Part shown: positions 24,153-32,767 of the stretch, in pieces
Layout: every line of letters begins with the position of its first letter
Numbering within the stretch: position 1 is the first letter of the stretch
Origin: Bacteroidales bacterium
GTDB lineage: Bacteria > Bacteroidota > Bacteroidia > Bacteroidales > Dysgonomonadaceae
Direction of reading: 5' to 3'
NCBI GenBank assembly: GCA_012837345.1
Contig: DURL01000011.1
Coordinates: 1 to 47,520 of the forward strand
Length of the DNA: 47,520 nt
Translations under genes and position numbers: made by a program
Notes under the pieces: model-generated
The model's database searches: none
The model's input: only the letters and a program-made list of their open reading frames with translations
What the model was told of the DNA's origin: nothing

Positions 24153-24917
24153 ATGAAGGGTGCAGGAATTCTGATTGGTCTGTTGTGTACCATTGGGTGT
24201 TTTGTAATGCCGGCGCAGGATCTCCTACCCCGTGAGCCACAGCTCTTAAGTTTACCCTTACCTGTAGATTCAGTAACGAACCTGCCGGGTGAAACGGACA
24301 CGCTTGTCACCCAGGTTGACACACTGGTAAACCCGGTAGGTGACCAGCTCCTGTTGCAGTCAGATACGCTGCTTGAAAAGAGCGTTTCTGACGCCCTCTT
24401 TGCTCCCTCTCATCTTTTTAGGCCCTCACCCCGCAAAGCGGTCATCTACTCTGCTCTCTTCCCCGGTATGGGACAGATATACAACCGCAAATACTGGAAG
24501 TTGCCCATTCTTTACGGTGGATTTGTGGGGTTCACCTATGCGATTACCTGGAACAACGGGTTGTATCGCGATTATCTGGGGGGGTACCAGGATATCATGG
24601 ACAGTAATCCCGATACCCATCGATGGCATAATTTCATTCCCTATGGCAGGGATCCCGATACAATTGACCAGAAATGGTTCACTGACGTACTGCAGAAAAG
24701 AAAAGACTATTACCGGTATTACCGTGATCTCAGCATCATCGGTACCGTTGCTTTGTATATGCTGGCCATGGTTGATTCCTATGTGGATGCCCAGTTGTTT
24801 GATTTTGACATGAGTACCGATCTTTCAATGCGGGTGGCACCAGCTGTTCTCAGAGAGCAGCAGTCCGGTATGATGGCTGCGTCCTCCTATGGATTGCAGC
24901 TTAGCTTTAATTTTTAG
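24153..24917 (+). CDS. DUF5683-type membrane protein
   Basis: A 254-residue protein starting 7 nt after parB. It opens with a signal-like segment (MKGAGILIGLLCTIGCFVMP) and a Thr/Val/Leu-rich stretch. The conserved region of the family follows: RKAVIYSALFPGMGQIYNRK, then YGGFVGFTYAITW, and a second hydrophobic helix IIGTVALYMLAMVDSYVDAQ. The end (YGLQLSFNF) resembles an outer-membrane or periplasm-facing strand. Function is unknown. Conserved linkage to parAB and a lytic transglycosylase hints at the cell envelope but proves nothing. Confidence 0.75.
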   Translation: MKGAGILIGLLCTIGCFVMPAQDLLPREPQLLSLPLPVDSVTNLPGETDTLVTQVDTLVNPVGDQLLLQSDTLLEKSVSDALFAPSHLFRPSPRKAVIYSALFPGMGQIYNRKYWKLPILYGGFVGFTYAITWNNGLYRDYLGGYQDIMDSNPDTHRWHNFIPYGRDPDTIDQKWFTDVLQKRKDYYRYYRDLSIIGTVALYMLAMVDSYVDAQLFDFDMSTDLSMRVAPAVLREQQSGMMAASSYGLQLSFNF

Positions 24918-24996
24918 AAACGTCTCATGCAGGATGCATCACCGCATTTGTTTCCCTTTAAGGGTTGCATGGAGGACCAGAAAAAAAACTGATCGT

Positions 24997-26724
24997 ATGA
25001 AAAGAATAATCCTGTTTGCACTCTGCTTTTTATGGCTGTTTTCTTATATAATAGCGCAAGAGCCGGCAGCGGCAGAGAATGACACCATCACCGACAATGC
25101 CATTGTGTTTCCGGAAAGCATGACCGGACAACTAAGCGATCTGCTACGAGACTGGCAGGTCGATCTTGCTGCGAGTGATGAAGAGTGTAGGAGAGGAGAG
25201 AATGTGCCGTTTCCCGATTCGGTCTATATCGCACGGCTTCACAAAATGCCCACTGTGATGGAGCTCTCTTTCAACAGTGTGGTGAAGCGATACATTGAGA
25301 TGTATGCTACCCGCAGAAGAGAACAGGTGAGTTATATGCTTGCCCTTGGTGACTATTACTTCCCATTATTTGAACAAGCACTTGACAGAGAAGGGCTGCC
25401 ACTGGAACTGAAATTTTTGCCTGTGATTGAATCGGCACTGAATCCCGTTGCCAGGTCGAGAGTGGGTGCCACCGGGCTTTGGCAGTTCATGTTGCGTACG
25501 GGTAAAGGATATGGACTTGAGGTGAACAGTCTGGTGGATGAGAGAAGAGATCCCTACAAAGCAACGGAAGCGGCGGTACGTTATCTGAAAGATCTGTATG
25601 CCATCTATGGTGACTGGAACCTGGTAATTGCAGCCTATAACTGTGGTCCGGGAAATGTGAACAAGGCAATTGCCCGCAGTGGCGGCAAGCACGACTACTG
25701 GCAGATCTATTACAGGTTGCCGCGTGAAACAAGAGGGTACGTACCTGCTTTTATCGCAGCCAATTACATTATGCATCATTACGCCGATCACAACATCTGT
25801 CCGGCACATACGCAAGTCTCTCTCACAGCACTTGATACGGTACATGTGAATGAACGTTTGCATCTTAATCAGGTGTCAGCGGTACTGGAGATACCGGTCG
25901 AAGAGCTGAGACGTCTCAATCCGCAGTTTATAAAAGATGTGGTTCCCGGTAATTTCAGACCCTATGCATTGGTGCTTCCATCAGAGAAGATGTATGCATT
26001 TGTCGATCGACACAACGAGATCCTTGCCTACAACAGCACGATTTATCATCCCCACCGTTCAAATACCGATAACTTTTTGAACAATGGCGACCTGACCTCC
26101 GGGAACGGTGAGAATGTCTACTATCGTGTCAGGAAAGGGGATAACCTCTCAACCATTGCCCGCAGACAGGGAATCACGTTGACACAGCTTAAGTCCTGGA
26201 ACGGGCTTAAGTCAAGCAGGATCGGGATTGGGAAACTGTTGGTGGTGGGCAAAAAGGCAGTTGTCTCTTCACCCAACCATCCAAATGAACTTACGGCGCA
26301 ACAAAGTGCCGGAGGAGATGGGGAGACAGTCAATCATTACTACCGTGTAAGAAAGGGTGACACATTGGGAGAGATCGCGCAGCTGAATGGTGTCCGCGTT
26401 TCGCAGCTGCAAGCCTGGAATGGTTTACGAAATACACGGATCGATATCGGTGACCGTCTGATCGTACAAAAGAAAGTGGTTCCCCGCCCCAAGGAGGAGC
26501 CTGTTGCGAATGAGTACAAGCGGGTAGAGGGAAAAGAGAATGCTACATCCGGGAATGACATTATCTCCAGCTACCTCAAAGAGCAGATTGAACGTACGGG
26601 ACAGAAAGAAGGTGTAGAAGGAGGGGATCCTGACGCAGGAGAAGAAGCATCTGTCGGTGATATCATTGTCCCGGCTGTTGAAGTTGATATAAAGGGGAAG
26701 GAAGACCTTCCCGTGAAAAAGTAG
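24997..26724 (+). CDS. mltD: Membrane-bound lytic murein transglycosylase with two LysM domains
   Basis: Read from the ATG at 24997 (MKRIILFALCFLWLFSYIIA, a signal peptide), 575 residues. The longer frame from 24889 overlaps the previous gene and lacks such a start. The SLT domain has the catalytic Glu145 in FLPVIESALNP, then ATGLWQFM and AAYNCGPGNVNKAI. Two LysM peptidoglycan-binding domains follow at about residues 373-418 and 446-491, each beginning YYRVRKGD. The tail is acidic and low-complexity. Such enzymes cleave the MurNAc-GlcNAc bond to form 1,6-anhydro products in the periplasm. There is no lipobox Cys, so it may be soluble periplasmic. Confidence 0.9.
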   Translation: MKRIILFALCFLWLFSYIIAQEPAAAENDTITDNAIVFPESMTGQLSDLLRDWQVDLAASDEECRRGENVPFPDSVYIARLHKMPTVMELSFNSVVKRYIEMYATRRREQVSYMLALGDYYFPLFEQALDREGLPLELKFLPVIESALNPVARSRVGATGLWQFMLRTGKGYGLEVNSLVDERRDPYKATEAAVRYLKDLYAIYGDWNLVIAAYNCGPGNVNKAIARSGGKHDYWQIYYRLPRETRGYVPAFIAANYIMHHYADHNICPAHTQVSLTALDTVHVNERLHLNQVSAVLEIPVEELRRLNPQFIKDVVPGNFRPYALVLPSEKMYAFVDRHNEILAYNSTIYHPHRSNTDNFLNNGDLTSGNGENVYYRVRKGDNLSTIARRQGITLTQLKSWNGLKSSRIGIGKLLVVGKKAVVSSPNHPNELTAQQSAGGDGETVNHYYRVRKGDTLGEIAQLNGVRVSQLQAWNGLRNTRIDIGDRLIVQKKVVPRPKEEPVANEYKRVEGKENATSGNDIISSYLKEQIERTGQKEGVEGGDPDAGEEASVGDIIVPAVEVDIKGKEDLPVKK

Positions 26725-26734
26725 TCGGGCGCTG

Positions 26735-28999
26735 CTAGATCACCAGCACCTTCCTGGCAGTCAGGGTGCCGTCAGCAGTTTTTACCCGTACGATATAAAC
26801 TCCTTTTGGCAGATGAGCTACCGGAAGGGATGTCCTGTTGATACTGATGTCCGCTCTTGCTCCCATTATCTTCTGACCGGAAACATAAAAGATCTCCCAT
26901 TCCAACAGTTCATAGTTTGATTCAATGAAGATGCGGTTTACTTCACTTGCATAATAGGCTGTGATCTCCGGTTCTTCCCTGTCAACAGGTACCGATACAT
27001 TTTTTTGCCCGACCAGGTAGGGTGCGATAAGGAGTGACGTGTTAATGGGGTTCTCCATGCTTTCGGATGATCGTTCCCACCCGTAGTTGTTCTTCATCCA
27101 GGCGGTAGACACCTTTCCTGAACCAATCTTGCGGGGTTCAGCATTGAAGACGGTAAATCCTTCAGGAGTGCCGTTTGCATCATAATAGGAGATGTAGAAT
27201 GTCCCGGTAAGTGAGACCGGTGAGTCAAATGAGATGTAGTTTTCCACGCTGTGTGTCATGTCACGTGTGGCTTGGGAAAAGCCATTGCTGCCAAAATAGC
27301 GGTAACTGTAATGATAGGGTTGCTCGTATACCAGACGTTCGGGCTTCTCCATTCCGGTGTAGACCCTGATTCTGATATCATTGTGGAACATGTTGCTTAA
27401 AGCTGGAGATGAGACAAACACCCCTTCCAGTGTAACGGTTTCCTCGGCATGATATTCTTCAGCAAACTCGCTGTATCCGAATGTATTGTTCGTGGCAAAC
27501 ATTGATGCCGATTGATGGATTGTTTCCACCGGTTTTTCATCTACATTGAAGTTCATACTTCTGCTATAGGGGTTACCGGCATGAGGTTGATAACCTTTCA
27601 ACTGCGTTGTGTTGGAGCCCAGGGGATCGAGATAGTATTGGATGGGGTTTGGATTCTCCAGCGATCCGGCAACATTCCAGAATTTTCTAAGTGAAGCATA
27701 GATGTCCGGCCCCCGCGGTGAGGAACACATGGAAACACCTCCGGTGAGTGTGCCAACAATGCGTTTTTCCCCGTCCAACAGAGGTGATCCCGAAGAGCCC
27801 CCTTCAGTGGCTCCGGTGTCCCACGCATTCACAGACCAATGAGCGTTTGGCTCCATGTTGTATTTGGGTGCGGTGAAGGAGGTGATAGACAACGGCCCTG
27901 CATCAACAGCTACCTTTTTGATGCCTCCATTGGGGTGATGGAGACCATGGAACGGCCCCTGGGGTGTTGTGGTGGCATCCCATCCCAGGTAATAGGGCTG
28001 ATACGCCGCTGGCGGTGGTTGTTTAAACTGTAGCAGGGAGATATCATGTCTTTCGCTGATCAATACCGAGTCGGCAGATGCCAGCGTCATCTGTAACGGT
28101 CCCCTGATATCGGTAGAACAAAGAGGTGACTGGTAGTGGAAGAATGCAACGATGGTCCCGGCAATCATGTCATACTTGCGATTGGCGAGAAACCGTGCAT
28201 CATAATCGTTATTAAGACAGTGTGTAGCTGTCAGCAGGTAGGGGGTCCCGTCCTCTCCCGTGTTGTTGGTAAGTGATCCGGTGCAATAGGTGGTCCCATT
28301 GATGATCAGCCCCACCACACCACTTCCGGGAAGGATATCTTCCGGATAACAGACAATGTTGGGGTGACACTTTTGTGTCGGGTCCCGGGGTTCGGTAGCA
28401 CGAAAGATCCCTCTGAAGTCATGGTTCACCTCCCCGATTTCTATCTCACCGGGAAAAGATGCATCCAGTGGCTCCTGATATTCCACAATCAACTCCTCCC
28501 CTCCGATTGGCTGTATTGGCAGAAGGTTCAGCTCGCTGTTGTTCTCTTCTGTAAAAGAGCCCAGTATCTCTGTCTGATCACTGTTGTAGACAAACACGCT
28601 GGCTCCCGCGGGAAGTCTGAATTTCGAGAACAGAATGTTGAGTGAGTAGGCTCCTTTGGAGCGGATGCCTACCCGCCATACCTTCATGTTGCCCCAATGG
28701 AAGGTGATGCCCGCATTGTCGGGACGTAGGTGCTGATGAAACTTGTGTGCAAAATGCAGACTCCTGAATGATGACTCCTCCTGTGCCGACCGCCATAATT
28801 CCGCCTCATTGCTGATGGGGGGCATCACCACGAACAGCTTGGTGGTATCTGCCGCAGACCGCACATTCGCCACACTCTGGAGCGGTAGCGGTTTACCCCC
28901 ATGACTGATTTGTGCCATGGTGGTGTGGGAAAGGATGCCGGCAACGAGCATTAATATGCTCTTGTAAAGTGAATGTGATAAGGAGAAGGGACGATTCAT
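26735..28999 (-). CDS. Secreted trypsin-like (lysyl endopeptidase-type) serine protease with T9SS sorting domain
   Basis: A 754-residue protein. An N-terminal signal peptide ends near MAQ (residues 27-29) and is followed by a prodomain of about 180 residues. The chymotrypsin-fold domain has catalytic His260 (LLTATHCLNN), Asp319 (ERHDISLLQF) and Ser403 (GATEGGSSGSPLLDG). The motif GLHHPNGGIKKV is shared with lysyl endopeptidases, so cleavage after Lys is likely. The C-terminal 70-80 residues (EITAYYASEVNRIFIE ... KGVYIVRVKTADGTLTARKVLVI) form a type A T9SS sorting signal, directing it across the outer membrane and often to surface attachment. It resembles the PepK-type proteases of Porphyromonas. 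It is monocistronic, 10 nt from the convergent mltD stop. Confidence 0.9.
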   Translation of the reverse strand: MNRPFSLSHSLYKSILMLVAGILSHTTMAQISHGGKPLPLQSVANVRSAADTTKLFVVMPPISNEAELWRSAQEESSFRSLHFAHKFHQHLRPDNAGITFHWGNMKVWRVGIRSKGAYSLNILFSKFRLPAGASVFVYNSDQTEILGSFTEENNSELNLLPIQPIGGEELIVEYQEPLDASFPGEIEIGEVNHDFRGIFRATEPRDPTQKCHPNIVCYPEDILPGSGVVGLIINGTTYCTGSLTNNTGEDGTPYLLTATHCLNNDYDARFLANRKYDMIAGTIVAFFHYQSPLCSTDIRGPLQMTLASADSVLISERHDISLLQFKQPPPAAYQPYYLGWDATTTPQGPFHGLHHPNGGIKKVAVDAGPLSITSFTAPKYNMEPNAHWSVNAWDTGATEGGSSGSPLLDGEKRIVGTLTGGVSMCSSPRGPDIYASLRKFWNVAGSLENPNPIQYYLDPLGSNTTQLKGYQPHAGNPYSRSMNFNVDEKPVETIHQSASMFATNNTFGYSEFAEEYHAEETVTLEGVFVSSPALSNMFHNDIRIRVYTGMEKPERLVYEQPYHYSYRYFGSNGFSQATRDMTHSVENYISFDSPVSLTGTFYISYYDANGTPEGFTVFNAEPRKIGSGKVSTAWMKNNYGWERSSESMENPINTSLLIAPYLVGQKNVSVPVDREEPEITAYYASEVNRIFIESNYELLEWEIFYVSGQKIMGARADISINRTSLPVAHLPKGVYIVRVKTADGTLTARKVLVI

Positions 29000-29106
29000 G
29001 AGGTGATGCGGTTTCAGATTTTGACCATTTGCAATCCTGCCTGTTGCTTCCTGCGGTCATATCCGGTTGATTCATTCATTATCCGCAAGGTGAGTAAACA
29101 GTGTTA

Positions 29107-29114
29107 CAAATGTA
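29107..29114 (-). promoter_or_regulatory. Candidate -7 promoter element of the protease gene
   Basis: Minus-strand TACATTTG, matching TAnnTTTG. It faces away from an identical element on the plus strand at 29136-29143, forming a compact divergent promoter pair. Confidence 0.4.
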
Positions 29115-29135
29115 AGATATTTTAAGAAATAGAGG

Positions 29136-29143
29136 TACATTTG
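29136..29143 (+). promoter_or_regulatory. Candidate -7 promoter element of the TIGR02757-type gene
   Basis: TACATTTG, matching TAnnTTTG, about 24 nt before the ATG at 29167. Confidence 0.45.
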
Positions 29144-29166
29144 CAGTGAAATAAATCCCATCTGTC

Positions 29167-29967
29167 ATGTTTGAGCTGAAAAGATTTCTTGATGAAAAAG
29201 CCAATCAATACAACCAACCCTCATTCATCGGAAATGATCCTATTGCCATCCCCCATCTCTTCGCAGAGAGACAGGATCGGGAGATAGCAGGTCTCTTTGC
29301 TGCTCTACTGGCCTGGGGACAACGTAAGACCATTCTCGCCAAGAGTCGCGAACTGATGGGAAGAATGGGAAATGAACCCTTCCGTTTTGTAAGAGAACAT
29401 GGAAAAGAGGATCTGCGGGGATTGCTGGGTTTCAAACATCGTACCTTCAATGATACAGATCTGCTTTTCTTCATCCGTTTTCTTCAAAGACACTACTCTC
29501 GCTTTGATTCATTGGAGGATGCCTTTTTGTCCGGGCAGGATCATTTTCAATCCATCGAAGATTCATTGATTCGTTTTCAGCATACCTTCTTCAACGATCC
29601 CTATGCACCGGTGCGGACAAGAAAACATGTGGCATCCCCTGCCCGCAATGCAACCTGCAAGCGGCTGAACATGTATTTGCGGTGGATGGTGCGCAGTGAT
29701 GAGAGAGGTGTGGACTTTGGCATCTGGAAAAGAATTCCACAAAGGGAGCTGATCTGTCCCCTCGATCTCCATGTGGATCGTACCGCCCGGGCACTGGGGC
29801 TGATCACACGCAGGCAGACCGACTGGAAGACAGCATGGCAGCTCACCGAATCACTTCGTCGCTTCGATCGGGAAGACCCGGTGAAGTACGACTTTGCACT
29901 ATTCGGATTGTCGGTAGCCGGTGATTCTCTCACAGAAGGTTACTCGCCGCCCTGCTCCATCAGGTAA
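29167..29967 (+). CDS. TIGR02757 family protein of unknown function
   Basis: A 266-residue basic soluble protein with the pattern of the TIGR02757 family: NDPIAIPHLF, DREIAGLFAALLAWGQRKTI near the N-terminus, YLRWMVRSDERGVDFGIWK and ICPLDLHVDRTARALGL in the second half, and the ending DPVKYDFALFGLSV. The layout (a helical domain with LRWMVR and LDLHVDR motifs) resembles helix-hairpin-helix DNA glycosylase-like folds, but this is impression only. The last 28 nt overlap the 3' end of prfB on the other strand, so the C-terminal GYSPPCSIR may be a read-on past the usual family end. Confidence 0.75.
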   Translation: MFELKRFLDEKANQYNQPSFIGNDPIAIPHLFAERQDREIAGLFAALLAWGQRKTILAKSRELMGRMGNEPFRFVREHGKEDLRGLLGFKHRTFNDTDLLFFIRFLQRHYSRFDSLEDAFLSGQDHFQSIEDSLIRFQHTFFNDPYAPVRTRKHVASPARNATCKRLNMYLRWMVRSDERGVDFGIWKRIPQRELICPLDLHVDRTARALGLITRRQTDWKTAWQLTESLRRFDREDPVKYDFALFGLSVAGDSLTEGYSPPCSIR

Positions 29968-31050
29968 GCCTTGATGAAGTCATCCAGATCACCATCCATC
30001 ACTCCGTTGACGTCGGATGTCTGATAGTTGGTGCGGTGATCTTTCACCCGTCGGTCATCAAAGACATAGCTGCGGATCTGTGAACCCCATTCAATCTTTT
30101 TCTTCCCCGCCTCGATGGCCGCTTGCGCTGCACGTCTCTTCTCCAGCTCCATTTCATAGAGCTGCGACTTGAGGAGCCGCATGGCATTCTCGCGGTTCCC
30201 CATCTGGGAGCGACTCTCGGTATTCTCTATCACGATCTCCTGCTCTTCACCGGTGTCAGGATCCTTGTAAAGGTAGTGGAGGCGTACGCCGGTCTCCACC
30301 TTGTTCACATTCTGGCCACCCGCACCGGAGGAACGGAAAGTATCCCAACTCAGGTCGGCCGGATTGACCTCAATTTCGATGGTGTCATCTACCAGGGGTA
30401 CCACGAAGACCGAAGCAAAGGAGGTCATTCGTTTGCCCTGTGCATTGTATGGGGAGACACGCACCAGGCGATGTACCCCGTTCTCGCTTTTCAGAAAACC
30501 GTATGCCAGCTCTCCCTCCACCTGAAGGGTGGCGGTTTTGATGCCGGCGTCGTCGCCATCCTGCCAGTTGGTGACAGTGGTCCTGTAGTGCTTGTCCTCA
30601 CACCAGCGCTGATACATCCGGAAGAGCATTGAAGCCCAGTCCTGACTTTCGGTGCCACCGGCACCGGCATTGATTTTCAGAACTGCTCCCAGCTTGTCTT
30701 CTTCCCTGCGAAGCATATTCTTCATCTCCAGATCTTCGATCATCCGGATTGCTTCGGCATACTGGTGATCTACCTCCTCTTCAGTGACAATACCTTCTTT
30801 CACGAAATCGAAGGCAAGCTGTAGCTCATCTGCCGCAGCCTTCACCTCCTGATAGGCGTTGATCCAGAACTTCAGCTCCCTGACCACTTTCATCTGTGTC
30901 TCAGCTGCTTTGGCATCGTTCCAGAAATCGGGCGACTGGGTTCGTAGTTCTTCTTCTTCTAATTGGATAATCTTTGTATCGACGTCAAAGATACCCCCTC
31001 AGCGCGTGCTCGCGCTCCAACACATCTTTCAGTTGGTCTGCCGTTATCAT
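29940..31050 (-). CDS. prfB: Peptide chain release factor 2, with programmed +1 frameshift
   Basis: Translation starts at the ATG at 31050-31048 and runs 21 codons (MITADQLKDVLEREHALRGYL) to an in-frame TGA at 30987-30985. The site reads AGGGGGTATCTTTGAC, the same string as the E. coli prfB frameshift site. Slipping +1 at CTT continues as DVDTKIIQLEEEELRTQ and joins the long frame, giving about 369 residues. The catalytic GGQ motif (GAGGQNVNKVETG) is present, and the stop-codon recognition tripeptide is SPY rather than SPF (RVSPYNAQG). RF2 releases peptides at UGA and UAA, and the frameshift autoregulates its level. Starting from the ATG at 30893 would lose the N-terminal domain. Confidence 0.96.
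30984..30999 (-). promoter_or_regulatory. prfB programmed +1 frameshift site
   Basis: Minus strand AGGGGGTATCTTTGAC: an internal Shine-Dalgarno-like AGGGGG, slippery CTT, then stop TGA followed by C. It is the recoding signal for RF2 autoregulation. Confidence 0.95.
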
Positions 31051-31080
31051 AGTTGTACTGGTTTAATTTATTCCGAGATG

Positions 31081-31088
31081 CAAAAGTA
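31081..31088 (-). promoter_or_regulatory. Candidate -7 promoter element of prfB
   Basis: Minus-strand TACTTTTG, matching TAnnTTTG, about 30 nt upstream of the prfB ATG at 31050. Confidence 0.45.
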
Positions 31089-31136
31089 CACAAAAGATGC
31101 GAGAGTTACGCATGATCTCTATTGGATACCTCTCTT

Positions 31137-31952
31137 CTATACAATCTCCATTGCAATCGGATCGGGCAATGTTGCGCTCTCTTCTCTCAATATTGCGTAG
31201 TTGTATGCATCATTGAATGCCCTGCTTTTACTGCCTCCTTGTTTATCAGACCGGGCCTCTTTCTGTGGTGCATTTATCAGCGGCTCATTTTTAGTCAGAA
31301 CCACTGATGCATATTTCTTTCCATCCTCACCTGCCGGATTCCTATTCTTTCTGACTGTGTTACTTTGTGTTTTTGTAAAGGGCGACAATATCCCGGGTCT
31401 CTTTTTTCTCTCCTGCTGTTGAACTTCACCGGCCGTTAGTGCTGCAATCTCTTTCAGTACCCTGCCACCGCGCAGGTAACGTGCCGCATAATAGGGTTCA
31501 TTGGAAGAGGAGATGATCACGCCGTAGCTGGTGGATGCATGAATGAATTTGAATATCCCGTTTGATCTCACCTCCGTAACAATCCCCACATGCCCCACAA
31601 CACCGTTGCGGGCTCTCCCCTCGAAGAAGACCAGATCTCCTTTTTTGAGTTCATTTATCTCTTCAACTGTAGGGAATTGTCTCTCCTGTTCAGCTGAGCT
31701 GGATGCAAGATCGTAGCCAAATGATCCGAACAGGTAGGAGGTAAATCCGGAGCAGTCGAATGCATATGGGCCTCTGGCCGCATAACGATAGGGTTTGCCC
31801 AGGTACTTCCTGGCATTGTTGATCAGTTTGTCCGCCAGGTCGTTGGCCGATCTGTCGAAAACAGATCGACTGGTGCCACAAGAGGCGACAATGGCTGCCA
31901 GCATGAGGGAGATGGTAATATATGAGAAAAAACGTTTTCTATCTGCTTTCAA
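31137..31952 (-). CDS. NlpC/P60 family lipoprotein (cell-wall peptidase), probable TTG start
   Basis: From a TTG at 31952, 271 residues. MKADRKRFFSYITISLMLAA then IVASC is a lipoprotein signal peptide with lipobox Cys25. The NlpC/P60 domain has catalytic Cys67 (YAFDCSGFTSYLF), His121 (VVGHVGIV) and His138 (KFIHAST). Such enzymes cut D-gamma-glutamyl-meso-diaminopimelate bonds in peptidoglycan. An ATG start at 32033 would put 52 residues before the lipobox, and a -7 element at 31980-31987 implies transcription begins downstream of it. The C-terminal 100 residues are low-complexity and charged. It is likely outer-membrane anchored. Exact start not proven. Confidence 0.85.
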   Translation of the reverse strand: MKADRKRFFSYITISLMLAAIVASCGTSRSVFDRSANDLADKLINNARKYLGKPYRYAARGPYAFDCSGFTSYLFGSFGYDLASSSAEQERQFPTVEEINELKKGDLVFFEGRARNGVVGHVGIVTEVRSNGIFKFIHASTSYGVIISSSNEPYYAARYLRGGRVLKEIAALTAGEVQQQERKKRPGILSPFTKTQSNTVRKNRNPAGEDGKKYASVVLTKNEPLINAPQKEARSDKQGGSKSRAFNDAYNYAILREESATLPDPIAMEIV

Positions 31953-31979
31953 AGAGATTCTGTTTGTTTTATAGAAGCA

Positions 31980-31987
31980 CAAAAATA
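31980..31987 (-). promoter_or_regulatory. Candidate -7 promoter element of the NlpC/P60 gene
   Basis: Minus-strand TATTTTTG, matching TAnnTTTG. Transcription from it would begin near 31974, excluding the ATG at 32033 and favouring the TTG at 31952. Confidence 0.45.
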
Positions 31988-32151
31988 GGCAAATTAATGA
32001 CTGTCTACAGCCGTTTTCTCTTTTTTTTGACATGATCGGAATTGTTACAGTGTTGGAACTCTTATTGAAGGTGGGATGAATGATGGCTCAGCCTGATTGC
32101 TTCTGCAAAAAAAACCTTATCTTGTAGCCCGAAAAAATACTAGAAAAAAGG

Positions 32152-32757
32152 ATGCGAAAAATCAATAATATTGTGTTCGATTTTGGCGGGGTGCTGATCG
32201 ACTGGAATCCGGTTTATCTTTATCGTAAGGTGTTTGAAACAGAGGAGGAGATGCACTATTTCCTTTCCCATATCTGCCGGTATGATTGGAACATGAGACA
32301 GGATGCCGGCCGCTCACTGGAGGATGCAACCAGGGAGTTGCAGGAACAGCATCCGGAGTATGCACAAGAGATAGGCTATTATTACGGTCGGTGGGAGGAG
32401 ATGCTGGGTGGCACCATCGATCAGCATGTGCGACTGATTAAACCGCTCAAAGAGAGATATCGGGTGTATGGCCTCACAAACTGGTCGGCCGAGACGATAC
32501 CGATAGCCATGCAGCGTTATGCGTTTTTCAAGGATCTTGAGGGGATTGTGGTTTCGGGTAGCGAGAAGATTGCGAAACCCGATCCGGCATTGTACCGGAT
32601 ATTGCTAACGCGCTATGCTCTCATTCCGGAAGAGTCTCTTTTTATTGACGACAATGCAGCCAATATTGAGACCGCCCGTCAGTTGGGGTTCCATGCATTA
32701 CATCTCACGGATGATGTCAACCTGGAAGAGTGGTTAAGGGAACAGCAGATACTCTAA
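32152..32757 (+). CDS. HAD-superfamily hydrolase (YihX-like phosphatase)
   Basis: A 201-residue protein with the subfamily IA layout. Motif I is VFDFGGVLIDW with nucleophile Asp10, where the usual second Asp is Gly, as in YihX-type sugar phosphatases. The helical cap runs over about residues 18-85. Motif II is YGLTNWSAE, motif III Lys is in KIAKPDPALY, and motif IV is FIDDNAANIETARQLG. It probably dephosphorylates a small metabolite (YihX uses glucose-1-phosphate), but the substrate is not predictable. It is convergent with the FAD oxidoreductase gene, 10 nt apart, and stands alone on its strand. Confidence 0.85.
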   Translation: MRKINNIVFDFGGVLIDWNPVYLYRKVFETEEEMHYFLSHICRYDWNMRQDAGRSLEDATRELQEQHPEYAQEIGYYYGRWEEMLGGTIDQHVRLIKPLKERYRVYGLTNWSAETIPIAMQRYAFFKDLEGIVVSGSEKIAKPDPALYRILLTRYALIPEESLFIDDNAANIETARQLGFHALHLTDDVNLEEWLREQQIL

Positions 32758-32767
32758 AGAGGTTGGT

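Noticed and set aside
24889-24996. Longer open frame upstream of the lytic transglycosylase
   Set aside because: It overlaps the preceding gene and lacks a signal-peptide start. The ATG at 24997 begins a textbook signal peptide.
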